A stretch of 64,000 nucleotides of DNA from positions 62,001 to 126,000 of the forward strand of contig MPNE01000009.1 of NCBI GenBank assembly GCA_002238865.1, written 5' to 3'. Origin of the DNA: Gemmatimonadetes bacterium bin94. Its GTDB lineage: Bacteria; Gemmatimonadota; Gemmatimonadetes; Longimicrobiales; Gaopeijiaceae. The notes under the pieces are model-generated. The model was not told the DNA's origin. It was given only the letters and a program-made list of their open reading frames with translations, and made no database searches. This document shows, piece by piece, positions 51,344 through 64,000 of the stretch. The translations under genes were made by a program, and so were the position numbers. The first letter of the stretch is position 1. Every line of letters starts with the position of its first letter.

Positions 51344-53663
51344 AAGGCCCACGAGCGTCGACGTGGCATCGGTGACCCCGGGAGCCGGCGCGGCACCTCG
51401 CCGCGCTCGGCGCTTGCCGGGATTCGTACTTGTCGCGGCTGCGTTGCTCGTCGGTGGTCAACCTGCCCCGGCGTGGGCACAGGGCGTTCGCGAGGAAATT
51501 GCCGCCGTCGATTTCGTCGGCAACGAAGCCTTCACCGACGTGGAATTGCGGCGGGCGGTGTTCACCCAGGCTTCGCGGTGCCCTTTTGTGCTGGCGGTTA
51601 CCACATGCCTGCTCGGCATCGACTGGGGGAGGGATCGCTCCTACTACAGCCCCCGGGTCCTGGACGACGATGTGGAGCGGCTGCGCATTCTCTACCATGC
51701 TCACGGCTTCCGGGCAGTCCAGTTCGAGCCGGAGGTCGTCGAAAACGACAACGGGAGCGTGTCCGTCACCTTCGATATCGACGAGGGCATTCCGTTCAGA
51801 GTGGGCGAGGTGAACCTCATCGGAGACACCCTGCCACCGGGGTTGGAGTTCGATGGATCGCTCCCCATCGTCGTGGGAGACCCGCTGAGCGGACTCCTCA
51901 TCGAGGAGACGGCCGACTCCCTCACTCGTCAGCTCCGCAACCTCGGCTACGCTTCGGCGGACGTCTTCCCCGGCTTCTTCCGGCCCGGCAGCAGCGACTG
52001 GGCTACGGTCAGCTACCGGGTGGAGCTGGGCCCGCTGACCACCTTCGGCTCCATCGAGGTGGCGGGAAACGAACTTCTGGACGCAAGCGTGATCCTGGAC
52101 CGCTTGCCCTTTCGGGAGGGACAGCTGTTCCGCGAGCGGCAGATCAGGGAAGGGCAACGCAGTCTCCACGAACTCGATATCGTCACCCGCGCCCTTGTGC
52201 GGCCCGACACCACACGAATCGTGTCGGACTCCGTACTGCCGATTCGAGTGGAGGTGGTGGAGGGTGATGCCCGCCGGGTTCGAACCGAAGGGGGGCTGGA
52301 CAGCGCGGAGTGCCTGAACGTCGAGGGACGGTGGGCGAGCCGAAACTTCTTCGGCGGCGGCCGCATCCTTCAGGCCCAGGCGCGGATCTCCAACCTTCTG
52401 GCCTCGGTTCTCCAGTCCACTCCCCTTTGCGCACAGGCGGGCACCGGAGATTTCGGCCAGGTCAACTGGCGGGTGGGGGCCGACCTCAACCAGCCCACCT
52501 TCTTCTCGCCCCGAACGAATCTGCTGGTCGGACTCTTCGCGGAGCGCCAGTCCCGCAAGAACATCTTCGTGCGGGACGCGTACGGCCTGGACATCGGCAT
52601 GAGCCACGCGCTGGGAGTCAATTCGTTCGCGAACGTGAGGCTCCGTCCCGAACTCAATCGGCTGGCGGCAGCCGAGGTGATCCTTTGCGCGACTTTCCTC
52701 GCCTGTGCGCCCGAGGATATCGAGGTTCTGTCCGCCGCCAACTGGCTCTCGCCGGTTGCCGTGTCCTTCAATCGGGACGAGACCGACGAACTCTTCAACC
52801 CGACCAGAGGTTTTCGGGGTGTCGTCGACCTCGAGTTCGCCGATGAATTCACCGGGTCCGACTACTCCTATTTCCGGGCGTTTGCCGACGGAAGCATCTA
52901 CAGGGCGATCGACAGTCGTACGGTGCTCGCGCTGCGGCTCCGGGCCGGGAGGATCAATCCCGGCGGTTTCGAGGGTCTGGTGTCTCCCGGACAGCAGCTC
53001 CCGGAGGTGGTGCCGCCCCAGAAACGGTTTTACGGTGGAGGCGCGAACAGCATCCGTGGATTCGCGCAAAGCACCCTGGGACCAAGGAGCCTGTCCATCG
53101 GCGTGGAAGAATTGCTGCGCCGTCCGGGCGCCGGAAGGGGTCCCACCTGCCTCCCCGCCGCTGTGCGAGACCTCACGTGCGACGGATCTCCGCTGGCCGC
53201 GTCGGACGTCTTTCAGGTACGGCCGATCGGAGGCCTCGCCACGGTCGAGGCGAACGCCGAACTGCGGTTTTCGCTCGGCGACGGCCCCTGGAGCGGTGCG
53301 GCCTTCGTCGACATGGGTCAGGTGTGGCCGCACGGCCTCACACTGGAAGACCTCGAGGTCGCTCCCGGCGTGGGGTTGCGCTACAACGCCCTCTTCGGCC
53401 CGATCCGCCTCGACGTTGCATATTCGTTCCGCGACCGCCAGCCGTTGCAGGTCGTTACCTCCCAGATCCGTCCCTTTTTTCCCGGCGTCGACGATCCGAC
53501 CGACCGGATCGACATCGGTCCTCCGAACACACCGGGCGAATTCATCGACTGGGTGGTTTCGGAAGACCTCGCGTTGCTGGGGCCGCAGGTGCTGTTCGGC
53601 GACGACCCGGGGTTCTCGATCCGGCGCTTCCAGCTGCACTTCTCCATCGGACAGGCGTTCTGA
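51321..53663 (+). CDS. Omp85 family outer-membrane assembly protein (TamA/BamA-like)
   Basis: POTRA-like repeats (IAAVDFVGNEAFTDVELRRAVFTQ; FGSIEVAGNELLDASVILDRLPFREGQLFRERQIREGQRSLHEL); FYGGGANSIRGF; barrel ending RRFQLHFSIGQAF. Confidence 0.85.
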   Translation: MKKVHIRRRPTSVDVASVTPGAGAAPRRARRLPGFVLVAAALLVGGQPAPAWAQGVREEIAAVDFVGNEAFTDVELRRAVFTQASRCPFVLAVTTCLLGIDWGRDRSYYSPRVLDDDVERLRILYHAHGFRAVQFEPEVVENDNGSVSVTFDIDEGIPFRVGEVNLIGDTLPPGLEFDGSLPIVVGDPLSGLLIEETADSLTRQLRNLGYASADVFPGFFRPGSSDWATVSYRVELGPLTTFGSIEVAGNELLDASVILDRLPFREGQLFRERQIREGQRSLHELDIVTRALVRPDTTRIVSDSVLPIRVEVVEGDARRVRTEGGLDSAECLNVEGRWASRNFFGGGRILQAQARISNLLASVLQSTPLCAQAGTGDFGQVNWRVGADLNQPTFFSPRTNLLVGLFAERQSRKNIFVRDAYGLDIGMSHALGVNSFANVRLRPELNRLAAAEVILCATFLACAPEDIEVLSAANWLSPVAVSFNRDETDELFNPTRGFRGVVDLEFADEFTGSDYSYFRAFADGSIYRAIDSRTVLALRLRAGRINPGGFEGLVSPGQQLPEVVPPQKRFYGGGANSIRGFAQSTLGPRSLSIGVEELLRRPGAGRGPTCLPAAVRDLTCDGSPLAASDVFQVRPIGGLATVEANAELRFSLGDGPWSGAAFVDMGQVWPHGLTLEDLEVAPGVGLRYNALFGPIRLDVAYSFRDRQPLQVVTSQIRPFFPGVDDPTDRIDIGPPNTPGEFIDWVVSEDLALLGPQVLFGDDPGFSIRRFQLHFSIGQAF

Positions 53664-53666
53664 CAC

Positions 53667-56600
53667 ATGAGCGGCAAGGCGGCGAAACGGGTGCGCGGCG
53701 CGCGTGACGGCGAGCGTCGCCGGGCGTGGCCCGCCGCCATCCTGCCCTGGGCGATTGTCGCTGTCAGCGTCCTCGTCTCGGCGGGAGTGGCGGGTGCGGT
53801 CATGCTGACCCGCACCGCCACCGGGCGCGAAGTGGTGCTGGACTGGGCGCTGTCCCGTCTTCGTCCGGCAATCAACGGCTCGATCCGGGTTGGCTCGGTG
53901 GCCCCGGGAGGCCTCCTGACCGGTGCCACGCTGCACGATCTCGAAGTCAGCGACAGCCTGGGCCGGACGGTCCTGGTCGCGGATTCGATCCGGGCCCGGT
54001 ACTCGATTCTGGAACTGCTCGCGGGCACGTCCGGGGTCGCGGACGTGCACGTCTGGTCACCGACGCTGACCCTCGGTCACGCGCCCGGCGACCGCGTCGA
54101 CCTCTCCAGCCTTCTCGCCGGGACCGACGCGGCTTCGGACGCTGCTCCCGACCCGCGCGGCGAGGCCGATCCGCCCGGCTTCCGCATCAGGGGTGCGCAG
54201 ATTCATGCGGGCACCATTTCCATGCTCGACGACAACGGCACCGAGAGGCGGATCGATCGCATTTCTGCCGCGCTTGGGCGGATCGATATTCGGCCGGGTC
54301 AGGGTGTCGACCTGGCTGCAAGCCTGGAAGACGTGGCGCTGTCGTATCCTCTGGGGAGCGGGAGGCTGGACCTCGCGGGCGTTCAGGGAGCCGTAGAGGT
54401 GGGTGCCGGGGGGATCTCCGTAACCGCTGACGGGTTTCATCTCCCCGGGTCCGAGGGAAAGGGGATCCTGCACGCCGAGAAGCGGGACGAACTTTGGCAC
54501 GCCACCTTCGACCTGGACGTTTCGCGCCTCTCCCTCGCCGACTTGAGCTGGCTCGACGAGAGGCTCGATTCCGGCGTCGCCCGCGGCGAGTTGCTCATCC
54601 GGATCGGCCCCGGCGGAGTGCTCATCGACGTGGCCGATGGCCGTGTGGAAGGTGACCCGGGACGGTTTGCGGTGTCCGGCGGCGTGTCGCTGGGGGGGGG
54701 CACCCTCTTCCGCGACCTTCGCATCGCGCCGGAGATGCTGGCCACGTCGGCGCTGGACCGATGGCTTGCCTCGCCCGTGCCCGTCTCCGGTGCACTGTCG
54801 GGCGACGTCCGGCTCGACGGCGAACCCGGGCGCCTCGAAATGTCCGGGGAGTTGGCGCTGGTGCACGAGGCCACTCGGGACACGCTGGCCCATCTGGTGG
54901 GGGAAGGCACGACATTGGGCCCCCGCGTGGTGGATGGCGTCGATATCGACGTCACCTCGCTCGACTACACACTGCTGCGCAACTTCGTCCCCGGGGTTGA
55001 ATGGGATGGTCGGGGTGACGTGAGCCTCCAGGCGACGGGGGATCTGCGCACCGGCATGCAGGTCCGGATGGTGGCAAGTCAGGATATTGCGGGAGGACAC
55101 CGCAGTTCCGTCGCGGTCTCCGGCACCCTCTACGGAGACACGGCAGTTTCCCTGATCCAATTGGATGCGTCGTTGACCCCCCTGTCCCCGGCGACGATTC
55201 GCGCCGTCTACCCCGACTTCCCCCTGGAGGGCGAAATCGACGGAACCGTCTCCCTGATCGGGCCCCTGGAAGAGCTCGAGGTCACGGCGGACCTGGGTAC
55301 TCCGGCCGGTGCGGTGACGGCCAGGGCGACGGTCAATGTGCGCGATCCCGCCGCCGGGTACCGGGTTGCGGCTTCGGTGGAGGACTTTCGCCTGTCGGAG
55401 CTGATCGACGCCTTGCCGGATTCCACGGTCGTCTCGGGGACGGCCAACGTCGACGGGAGCGGGTTCGACCGCGGTTCGCTGCGGGGCGCCCTCGACTTCG
55501 ACGCCGGGCCGTCCAGCCTCGGCCGTCTCAGGGTGGACTCCGCCTCCGCAAACCTGTGGGTGGACGACGATGGCGTGTTGCATGTTCTGTCCGTGTATGG
55601 AGACGCGGGCGGGCTTGTCGTCCAGGGCCGCGACGGGAGCATCGGTGCGGCGCCGGGGACCTCGGGAGAGGGGATCGTTCTGGCTGTGACGTCTCCGTCG
55701 ATCCACCCTCTGCGCGACTTCGTCATGGGAGAGAATCTGTTCGCCTGGGACGAATTGGCGCCAATCGAACAAAGTGCCATGATCCAGTTTGACGGGGTGG
55801 ATCCGGACACCTTCCCCACGGCGCGGGAAATCCGCTTCGACGGCGCGGTTGCCGGCGAGATCCGGTTGGACGGTGGACTGGACGATGTGACGGCCCGGTT
55901 GGATGTCGACATCGAGGGTCTGGAGTACGGTGTCAACTCGGCCGGCCTCCTGCAGTTCGACGTCGCCGTGCGGGGCGTGGGTCTTCCCGGCTCCGATTCG
56001 GCCTCGGCCGCAGCTTCGCCGCTGGTGTTTGAGGGCACCGTGGGAGGAGATTCGATCTCCTTTGAGGGCCGCGAGTTCCGCTCCGCGCGGCTGGAGGGCG
56101 AATTCGACCTTGATGCGGGCGGCCCGCTCCACGCCGTCGTGGTGCGCACTGGCGGGGCCGCCCTCGCGCGGAGCGAGTCCTATGAGGCCCAGGCGGTCGT
56201 CAGACTTGGTGACGGGAGTGGCCGAATCGACCTCGACCGGCTCAACCTTGTCTTCGACGACCGGCGCTGGGGGCTGAGGGGGCCGGCCAGCTTCGTATGG
56301 GACCGGGACGCGCTTGTCGTCAACGATTTCGGCCTGATCCGGCCCGGAACCGAGGGCCTGCGCGCGCTCGCCGACGGATCCCTCGCCTTCGGAGCGGCCG
56401 AGTCCGATTTCGAACTGGAGATACGCGATCTGGACCTCGGCATTGTCGGCAGCCTTCTGCAACTGCCGCGCTTTCCCGCTGGCACCGTCACGGCCGAGGT
56501 GCTGGTGACGGGATCCGGCGCGGACCCCGAATGGGAAGGCTCCTTCCAGGTGGAGGACGTGCAGTACGAAACGATCCGCTTCGATCGCGTGGCTGCCGTG

Positions 56601-58181
56601 GGCAGGTACTCGGGCCGAAGCGTCGAGGGCGGCATCGAATCCTGGACCGGAGGACGCCGTGCGATTCGGATGGATGGCAAGGCGCCGATCGACCTTCGGC
56701 TCCGGGGTGTGGATACCCGGATCCCGGACGAGGCCGTGGATCTGGACATCGTCGCCGACTCGTTTCCGGCCGCCGTGGCTCTTGGCTTCCTCCGGAGCCT
56801 GGAAGAGGTCGACGGCACCCTGACCGGAGATGTCAGGCTAGGGGGCCGCTCGTCGGACCTGGAACCGGATGGGGTGCTTCGCCTGGAGAATGCCACGGGC
56901 CTGCTCGCGCCCCTCGGGGTCCGCCTGTCGGGAGTCGACGTCGACATGGACCTGAGTCCCGACGGTACCGTGGCGGTCGACGGCTCGGGTGTGTCGGGGG
57001 GGACGATCGAGGTGCGGGGAACCGTGGGGGCGGGGGATCCCTCCGACGTGGTGCTGGACCTCGCTTTCTGGCCCAGCGAATTCAGGATCATCGACCGTCG
57101 CGACATGGAAGCCGCCGTGAGCGGTGACTCGATCACACTGACCGGCACCTTCAACCTCCCCTTCATCGAGGGACAGCTCGACGTGAACGGGAGCACGGTC
57201 TTCATCGAGGAGTTCCAGCGTACTGCGGAAGCGGTGGACTTCTACGACCCGGTCCTGTTCAGTGCGGCAACCGCCGAGTTCGGAGTCAGTGACGATGACG
57301 AGGAGCTGGGCACCGGCGTCCGGGAGCGCAGCCCGTTCCTCGAGCACCTGCGCGTGGCGATCGATCTGCGCGTGGGCCGTGGCAACTGGCTTCGCTCCCG
57401 CGTCATGAACGTGGAGACGGCGGGAGACCTCTCGGTCACCTTCGACCGACAGGGCAACCAGTTGATCCTGCAGGGCGAAATCGAGGTTGTGAGGGGCACG
57501 TACAGCCTCGGTCCCAGCACCCTGACGATGACCGAGGGAACATTTCAGTTCGTGGGGACGCCCGGGTTCAACCCCGGACTTGCGGTAACCACCGAGAGGC
57601 AACTCCGCACCCGCGAGGGTGAGCCCCTCCTGATCACCGCCGGCCTGTCGGGAACCCTGCTGTCGCCTCGCATATCCCTTGCCAGCGACGCGACGTTCGC
57701 CATGTCGGAGGCCGACATGGTCACGTATCTGGTTCTGGGACGACCGACCTCGGCGCTGATCAGCGAAGGGGGCGCGGGCTCGGTCGGTGCGGGAACCAAC
57801 CTGCTCCTGAGCCAGTTCTTCAACGAACTCGGGTACGTCCTGGCGCTGGAACTGGGTGTCGATCATCTGTCGGTGTCGCAGGCCGAGCAGAGTCAGGCCA
57901 ATGCGGCTTTCGGCGCGTCGTCGCTCCAGGTGGAGGCGGGATGGTACCTTTTGGACGATGTGTTTCTTACCGGTGTGTACCAGCGCGGCTTCTGCGCCGA
58001 TCCCACGCTTCCCGTCAGCAGCGGCGGGGTCAGGGTCGAGGTCGAGATGCCGAAGGACGTGAAACTGGAGGGATTTCTGGAGGGCAGATGCACCAGGGAG
58101 AGGTACCGCGGGCTGGGTGATCTCTCCCTTGAGCTGGCTCGCATCTGGGGCTTTTCGTTCTTTCGCGAATGGGGGTATTGA
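53667..58181 (+). CDS. tamB: TamB-like translocation and assembly module protein
   Basis: 1504 aa; N-terminal TM helix; beta-helical repeats; C-terminal DUF490-like [53 protein letters not shown]. Confidence 0.85.
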   Translation: MSGKAAKRVRGARDGERRRAWPAAILPWAIVAVSVLVSAGVAGAVMLTRTATGREVVLDWALSRLRPAINGSIRVGSVAPGGLLTGATLHDLEVSDSLGRTVLVADSIRARYSILELLAGTSGVADVHVWSPTLTLGHAPGDRVDLSSLLAGTDAASDAAPDPRGEADPPGFRIRGAQIHAGTISMLDDNGTERRIDRISAALGRIDIRPGQGVDLAASLEDVALSYPLGSGRLDLAGVQGAVEVGAGGISVTADGFHLPGSEGKGILHAEKRDELWHATFDLDVSRLSLADLSWLDERLDSGVARGELLIRIGPGGVLIDVADGRVEGDPGRFAVSGGVSLGGGTLFRDLRIAPEMLATSALDRWLASPVPVSGALSGDVRLDGEPGRLEMSGELALVHEATRDTLAHLVGEGTTLGPRVVDGVDIDVTSLDYTLLRNFVPGVEWDGRGDVSLQATGDLRTGMQVRMVASQDIAGGHRSSVAVSGTLYGDTAVSLIQLDASLTPLSPATIRAVYPDFPLEGEIDGTVSLIGPLEELEVTADLGTPAGAVTARATVNVRDPAAGYRVAASVEDFRLSELIDALPDSTVVSGTANVDGSGFDRGSLRGALDFDAGPSSLGRLRVDSASANLWVDDDGVLHVLSVYGDAGGLVVQGRDGSIGAAPGTSGEGIVLAVTSPSIHPLRDFVMGENLFAWDELAPIEQSAMIQFDGVDPDTFPTAREIRFDGAVAGEIRLDGGLDDVTARLDVDIEGLEYGVNSAGLLQFDVAVRGVGLPGSDSASAAASPLVFEGTVGGDSISFEGREFRSARLEGEFDLDAGGPLHAVVVRTGGAALARSESYEAQAVVRLGDGSGRIDLDRLNLVFDDRRWGLRGPASFVWDRDALVVNDFGLIRPGTEGLRALADGSLAFGAAESDFELEIRDLDLGIVGSLLQLPRFPAGTVTAEVLVTGSGADPEWEGSFQVEDVQYETIRFDRVAAVGRYSGRSVEGGIESWTGGRRAIRMDGKAPIDLRLRGVDTRIPDEAVDLDIVADSFPAAVALGFLRSLEEVDGTLTGDVRLGGRSSDLEPDGVLRLENATGLLAPLGVRLSGVDVDMDLSPDGTVAVDGSGVSGGTIEVRGTVGAGDPSDVVLDLAFWPSEFRIIDRRDMEAAVSGDSITLTGTFNLPFIEGQLDVNGSTVFIEEFQRTAEAVDFYDPVLFSAATAEFGVSDDDEELGTGVRERSPFLEHLRVAIDLRVGRGNWLRSRVMNVETAGDLSVTFDRQGNQLILQGEIEVVRGTYSLGPSTLTMTEGTFQFVGTPGFNPGLAVTTERQLRTREGEPLLITAGLSGTLLSPRISLASDATFAMSEADMVTYLVLGRPTSALISEGGAGSVGAGTNLLLSQFFNELGYVLALELGVDHLSVSQAEQSQANAAFGASSLQVEAGWYLLDDVFLTGVYQRGFCADPTLPVSSGGVRVEVEMPKDVKLEGFLEGRCTRERYRGLGDLSLELARIWGFSFFREWGY

Positions 58182-58183
58182 GG

Positions 58184-61132
<2,949 letters not shown>

Positions 61133-61315
61133 GCGTGGCAGGTCCGGAGGACGGGGCCGCCACCCGGGTCCCGGGATCGATTTTGGCTCCCAGCCCGCTC
61201 CCATGTTATTTTCGGGGCCGAAGCCTGGGCCGTCTGTTGCAGAAAATCCCGGCCGGTTCCGTAGGGTTGTGCATCCCCGCATGATTCCCTGTGACTATCG
61301 TCAAAGGAGAAGGGT

Positions 61316-61714
61316 ATGGTTACCCGAGAAGACCTGGAAAGCTATCTGATCCGCATGGATGCGGACTTCGACGAAGTGGACGACGGGATGTTCCTGGTCC
61401 GCACGGACAACGGCGGCGCCGTCGTCGTCCATCATTCCGAGCCGCTGCTGCTGGTCCGCATGAAGGTCATGGACCTGCCCGCCGGTGCGGAAGGCCTTGG
61501 CGACCTGTACGAGACCCTGCTCAGGCTCAACGCCACCGATGTGATACACGGGGCATACGGAATCGAAGACAATGAGCTGGTGCTGAACGATACGCTGCAA
61601 CTCGGCTCGCTCGACTTCGAAGAACTCAGGGCGTCGCTGGAGAGCGTTCAGCTCGCTGCGTCATCCCACGTTTCGCGGATCCAGGCACTCGCCGGAACGA
61701 GAGGAGGCGAATAG
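61316..61714 (+). CDS. YbjN/CesT-like small protein
   Basis: DLESYLIRMDADFDEVDDGMFLVRTDNGGAVVVHHSEPLLLVRMKVMDLP...GAYGIEDNELVLNDTLQLGSLDFEELRASL; RBS aaaggag. Confidence 0.65.
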   Translation: MVTREDLESYLIRMDADFDEVDDGMFLVRTDNGGAVVVHHSEPLLLVRMKVMDLPAGAEGLGDLYETLLRLNATDVIHGAYGIEDNELVLNDTLQLGSLDFEELRASLESVQLAASSHVSRIQALAGTRGGE

Positions 61715-61717
61715 AAG

Positions 61718-62566
61718 ATGAGCATCTTCAGCAAGTTCTCGACGATGATCAAGTCCAACCTCAACGACCTCATCTCCCGGGCGGAAAACCCGGAGAAGAT
61801 GTTGAACCAGATCATCCTGGACATGAGGGACCAGCTGGCGAAGGCGAAGCGGGAAGTCGCGGCCGCGATCGCCGACGAGCGCAAGCTCAAGGGCCAGCTT
61901 GCCGACGAGGTCAAGCAGGCGACCGACTGGGAGCAGCGCGCCATGCTCGCCATCAAGGAAGGCCGGGACGACCTGGCCAAACAGGCTCTGGTCCGGCAGC
62001 AGGAGCACGCGGATCGGGCCACGGTTCTGGAAAACACATGGCGTGCGCAGGCCGACGAGACCGAGAAGCTCAAGGGCTCTCTGCGCAAGCTCAACGACAA
62101 GATCGAAGAGGCGAAGCGGAAGCGTAATCTGCTGATCGCCAAGCAGAAGCGGGCACAGGCCCAGAGGCGCATCCACGAGACCATGTCCGGGCTTTCGGAC
62201 ACGTCCGCGTTCGAGGCCTTCAACCGCATGGCCGATAAGATCGAGGAAGAGGAAAGGCGCAGCCTGGCACAGGCGGAGGTGACAGAGGCGCTTGCCGGAG
62301 ACACGCTGGAGTCCGAGTTCCTCCGCCTCGAGTCGGGTTCAAGCGGCGTCGAAGTCGACGACAAGCTCACGGCCCTGAAAGCCCAGATGGGACTGTTGCC
62401 GTCCGGTGCAGCTTCCGCTCCCAAGCGGCTGGGGTCGGGCAGCGACGCCTCCGGGGCCGACGACGCCGAAGGGACGGACGCCGCGCCCGCCGAGGATCCA
62501 CCGATCCGCGAGGCCGAACTGCTGGAAGAGTTCGACAGACTCGAGCGCCAGGGCGGTACTCACTGA
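61718..62566 (+). CDS. PspA/IM30 family protein
   Basis: MSIFSKFSTMIKSNLNDLISRAENPEKMLNQIILDMRDQLAKAKREVAAAIADERKLK; long coiled coil. Confidence 0.92.
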   Translation: MSIFSKFSTMIKSNLNDLISRAENPEKMLNQIILDMRDQLAKAKREVAAAIADERKLKGQLADEVKQATDWEQRAMLAIKEGRDDLAKQALVRQQEHADRATVLENTWRAQADETEKLKGSLRKLNDKIEEAKRKRNLLIAKQKRAQAQRRIHETMSGLSDTSAFEAFNRMADKIEEEERRSLAQAEVTEALAGDTLESEFLRLESGSSGVEVDDKLTALKAQMGLLPSGAASAPKRLGSGSDASGADDAEGTDAAPAEDPPIREAELLEEFDRLERQGGTH

Positions 62567-63411
62567 TGAGCGTCGTCTACCTGAACGGAGAATACCTGCA
62601 CAGGGATGAGGCGCGCGTGTCGGTCAACGACCGCGGCTTCGTCTTCGCCGATGGCATCTACGAGGTGACCCCGGCCTACAGTGGCCGCCTCTTCCGCTTC
62701 GAACACCACCTGGCCCGCCTCCGCAAAGGGCTCGCGGCCATCGGGATCGACTACGGCGCCGGCGCGATCGAAGACGTGAAGCACGGACTTCTCGCCCGCA
62801 ACGGGCTCGACGACGTCCCGGTTGCCTACGTCTACGTGCAGGTCACGCGGGGTGTGGCTCCGCGCAGCCATGCCTTCCCCGACCCCCCCGTGCCGCCCAC
62901 CGTGTACGGCTTCGCCAACCAGTATCATCGCGCGAGCATGGACGTCTGGGAGCAGGGGACGAAGGCGATCACGACCGGGGACCAGCGGTGGGCCCGCGCC
63001 GACATCAAGGCCATCGCCCTGCTGCCCAACGTGCTCGCGCAGCAGGCGGCGGTGGACGCCGGTGTGAGCAACACGATCTTCGTGCGGGACGGCATCGCGC
63101 TGGAGGGATCGCACAACAACATGTTCGCCGTCTTCGGCGGCGTGCTGGCGACGGCGCCCAAATCCAACTACATCCTGCACGGTGTAACCCGCGACTTCGT
63201 CATCGAGCTGGCAGGGGAGCTGGGCATCCCGGTGGAGGAGCGGGCCATACCGCTCGACGAACTCTACCGCGCCGACGAGGTGTTCTTCACGGGAACCACC
63301 ACCGAGGTCAGGCCCGCCGTCGAGGTCGACGGAAAAACGATCGGCGACGGCAAGGTCGGCCCGGTCGCGCGTCAGCTCTTCGAGAGGTTCCTGGCGGTTA
63401 CCGGAAGCTGA
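62566..63411 (+). CDS. PLP class IV aminotransferase (D-alanine aminotransferase-like)
   Basis: NDRGFVFADGIYEVTPAYSGRLFRFEHHLARL; EGSHNNMFAV; EVFFTGTTTEVRP. Confidence 0.88.
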   Translation: MSVVYLNGEYLHRDEARVSVNDRGFVFADGIYEVTPAYSGRLFRFEHHLARLRKGLAAIGIDYGAGAIEDVKHGLLARNGLDDVPVAYVYVQVTRGVAPRSHAFPDPPVPPTVYGFANQYHRASMDVWEQGTKAITTGDQRWARADIKAIALLPNVLAQQAAVDAGVSNTIFVRDGIALEGSHNNMFAVFGGVLATAPKSNYILHGVTRDFVIELAGELGIPVEERAIPLDELYRADEVFFTGTTTEVRPAVEVDGKTIGDGKVGPVARQLFERFLAVTGS

Positions 63412-63430
63412 GGGCGGCCCAGCTAGGCGG

Positions 63431-64000
63431 CTAGTAGAGCAGGTACAAGCGACGCAGGGCAAGATAGTCAGCCATGCCCGCACCCCAGCCATCCGTCAAT
63501 TCCCCGTAGGAAGCGCCGGCGTCGACGGCGGTTCGCAGAGCGTCGGTACCCGCGAGCCGGTCGAAGTGGCCGGGGCGCCAGCTCCAGTGCTCTCCCGACA
63601 TGGACCTGGTCTCGGCCAGCAGCGCCAGAGCCGCGAGGGTAGGGTCGTATGCGGGGCCGTCGGCCAGAAGGCGGACGCCTCCCACCTCGGTGCCGCCGAA
63701 CTTGCCATCGCCGGGCTCTTCCGGGGTGAAGCGCACCGGCACGAAGCGAGTGTCCGGTACCCCGAGCGCGCCCAGGCGGCGCGCAAGCTCCTCACCGTCG
63801 AGCCATGGGGCGCCCACCTGCTGGAACGCCCGGTCGGTGCCGCGCCCCACCGAGATCGGCGTGCCCTCGAAGAGACAGGTTCCCGGGTAGTGAAGCGCAC
63901 TCTCCACCGACGGCATGTTGGGGGACGGCGCGACCCAGGGGATGCCGGTTTCACCGTAGGGCATGGTGCGCTCCCAACCATCCGCGACCGCCACGCTCAG
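63431..64000 (-). CDS. DUF1343/NamZ-like exo-beta-N-acetylmuramidase, N-terminally truncated by window edge
   Basis: MPYGETGIPWVAPSPNMPSVESALHYPGTCLFEGTPISVGRGTDRAFQQVGAPWLDGEELARRL. Confidence 0.85.
   Translation of the reverse strand: MSVAVADGWERTMPYGETGIPWVAPSPNMPSVESALHYPGTCLFEGTPISVGRGTDRAFQQVGAPWLDGEELARRLGALGVPDTRFVPVRFTPEEPGDGKFGGTEVGGVRLLADGPAYDPTLAALALLAETRSMSGEHWSWRPGHFDRLAGTDALRTAVDAGASYGELTDGWGAGMADYLALRRLYLLY

Noticed and set aside
51165-56462. 961-aa and 801-aa minus-strand ORFs (51165..54050 and 54057..56462)
   Set aside because: Antisense to the Omp85 and TamB genes; no domain motifs.

Overview
This is a high-GC bacterial chromosomal segment, probably Gemmatimonadota-like (inferred from protein flavour only). 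It is dense, mostly core-genome coding sequence. I see no rRNA, CRISPR array, phage or insertion sequence. RNA genes are tRNA-Lys(CTT) on the minus strand, RNase P RNA, and tRNA-Arg(CCG). The dominant feature is a near-gapless same-strand run of 22 genes, about 35.7-61.1 kb: yebC-ruvCAB-queA-tgt-yajC-def-fmt-thiE-thiS-thiG-rsmB-PASTA-tlpA-ybbR-tsaD-lgt-phosphoesterase-Omp85-tamB-uvrA. Other recognisable genes include manA, a GCS2-type amidoligase fused to CBS domains next to an AstE/AspA-type deacylase, a SRAP (YedK/HMCES) protein, an M16 peptidase pair, an ECF sigma/anti-sigma pair, holA, a Cu-type P1B ATPase, mutS, cystathionine beta-synthase, ddl, rhomboid, an EF-G paralogue and a YbjN-like/PspA pair. 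The best candidates for something under-described are: (1) the GCS2-CBS + AstE-type pair; (2) the EF-G paralogue with altered G3/G4 motifs; (3) the YbjN-like/PspA pair; (4) a stand-alone PASTA protein and a thiamine cassette embedded in the def-fmt-rsmB context; (5) a His/Glu/Gly-repeat lipoprotein beside a Spy/CpxP-like protein. One M16 gene is frameshifted by a 103-nt duplication with a C-rich insert, which looks like an assembly artefact. All family names come from motif recognition by eye; no database search was run.
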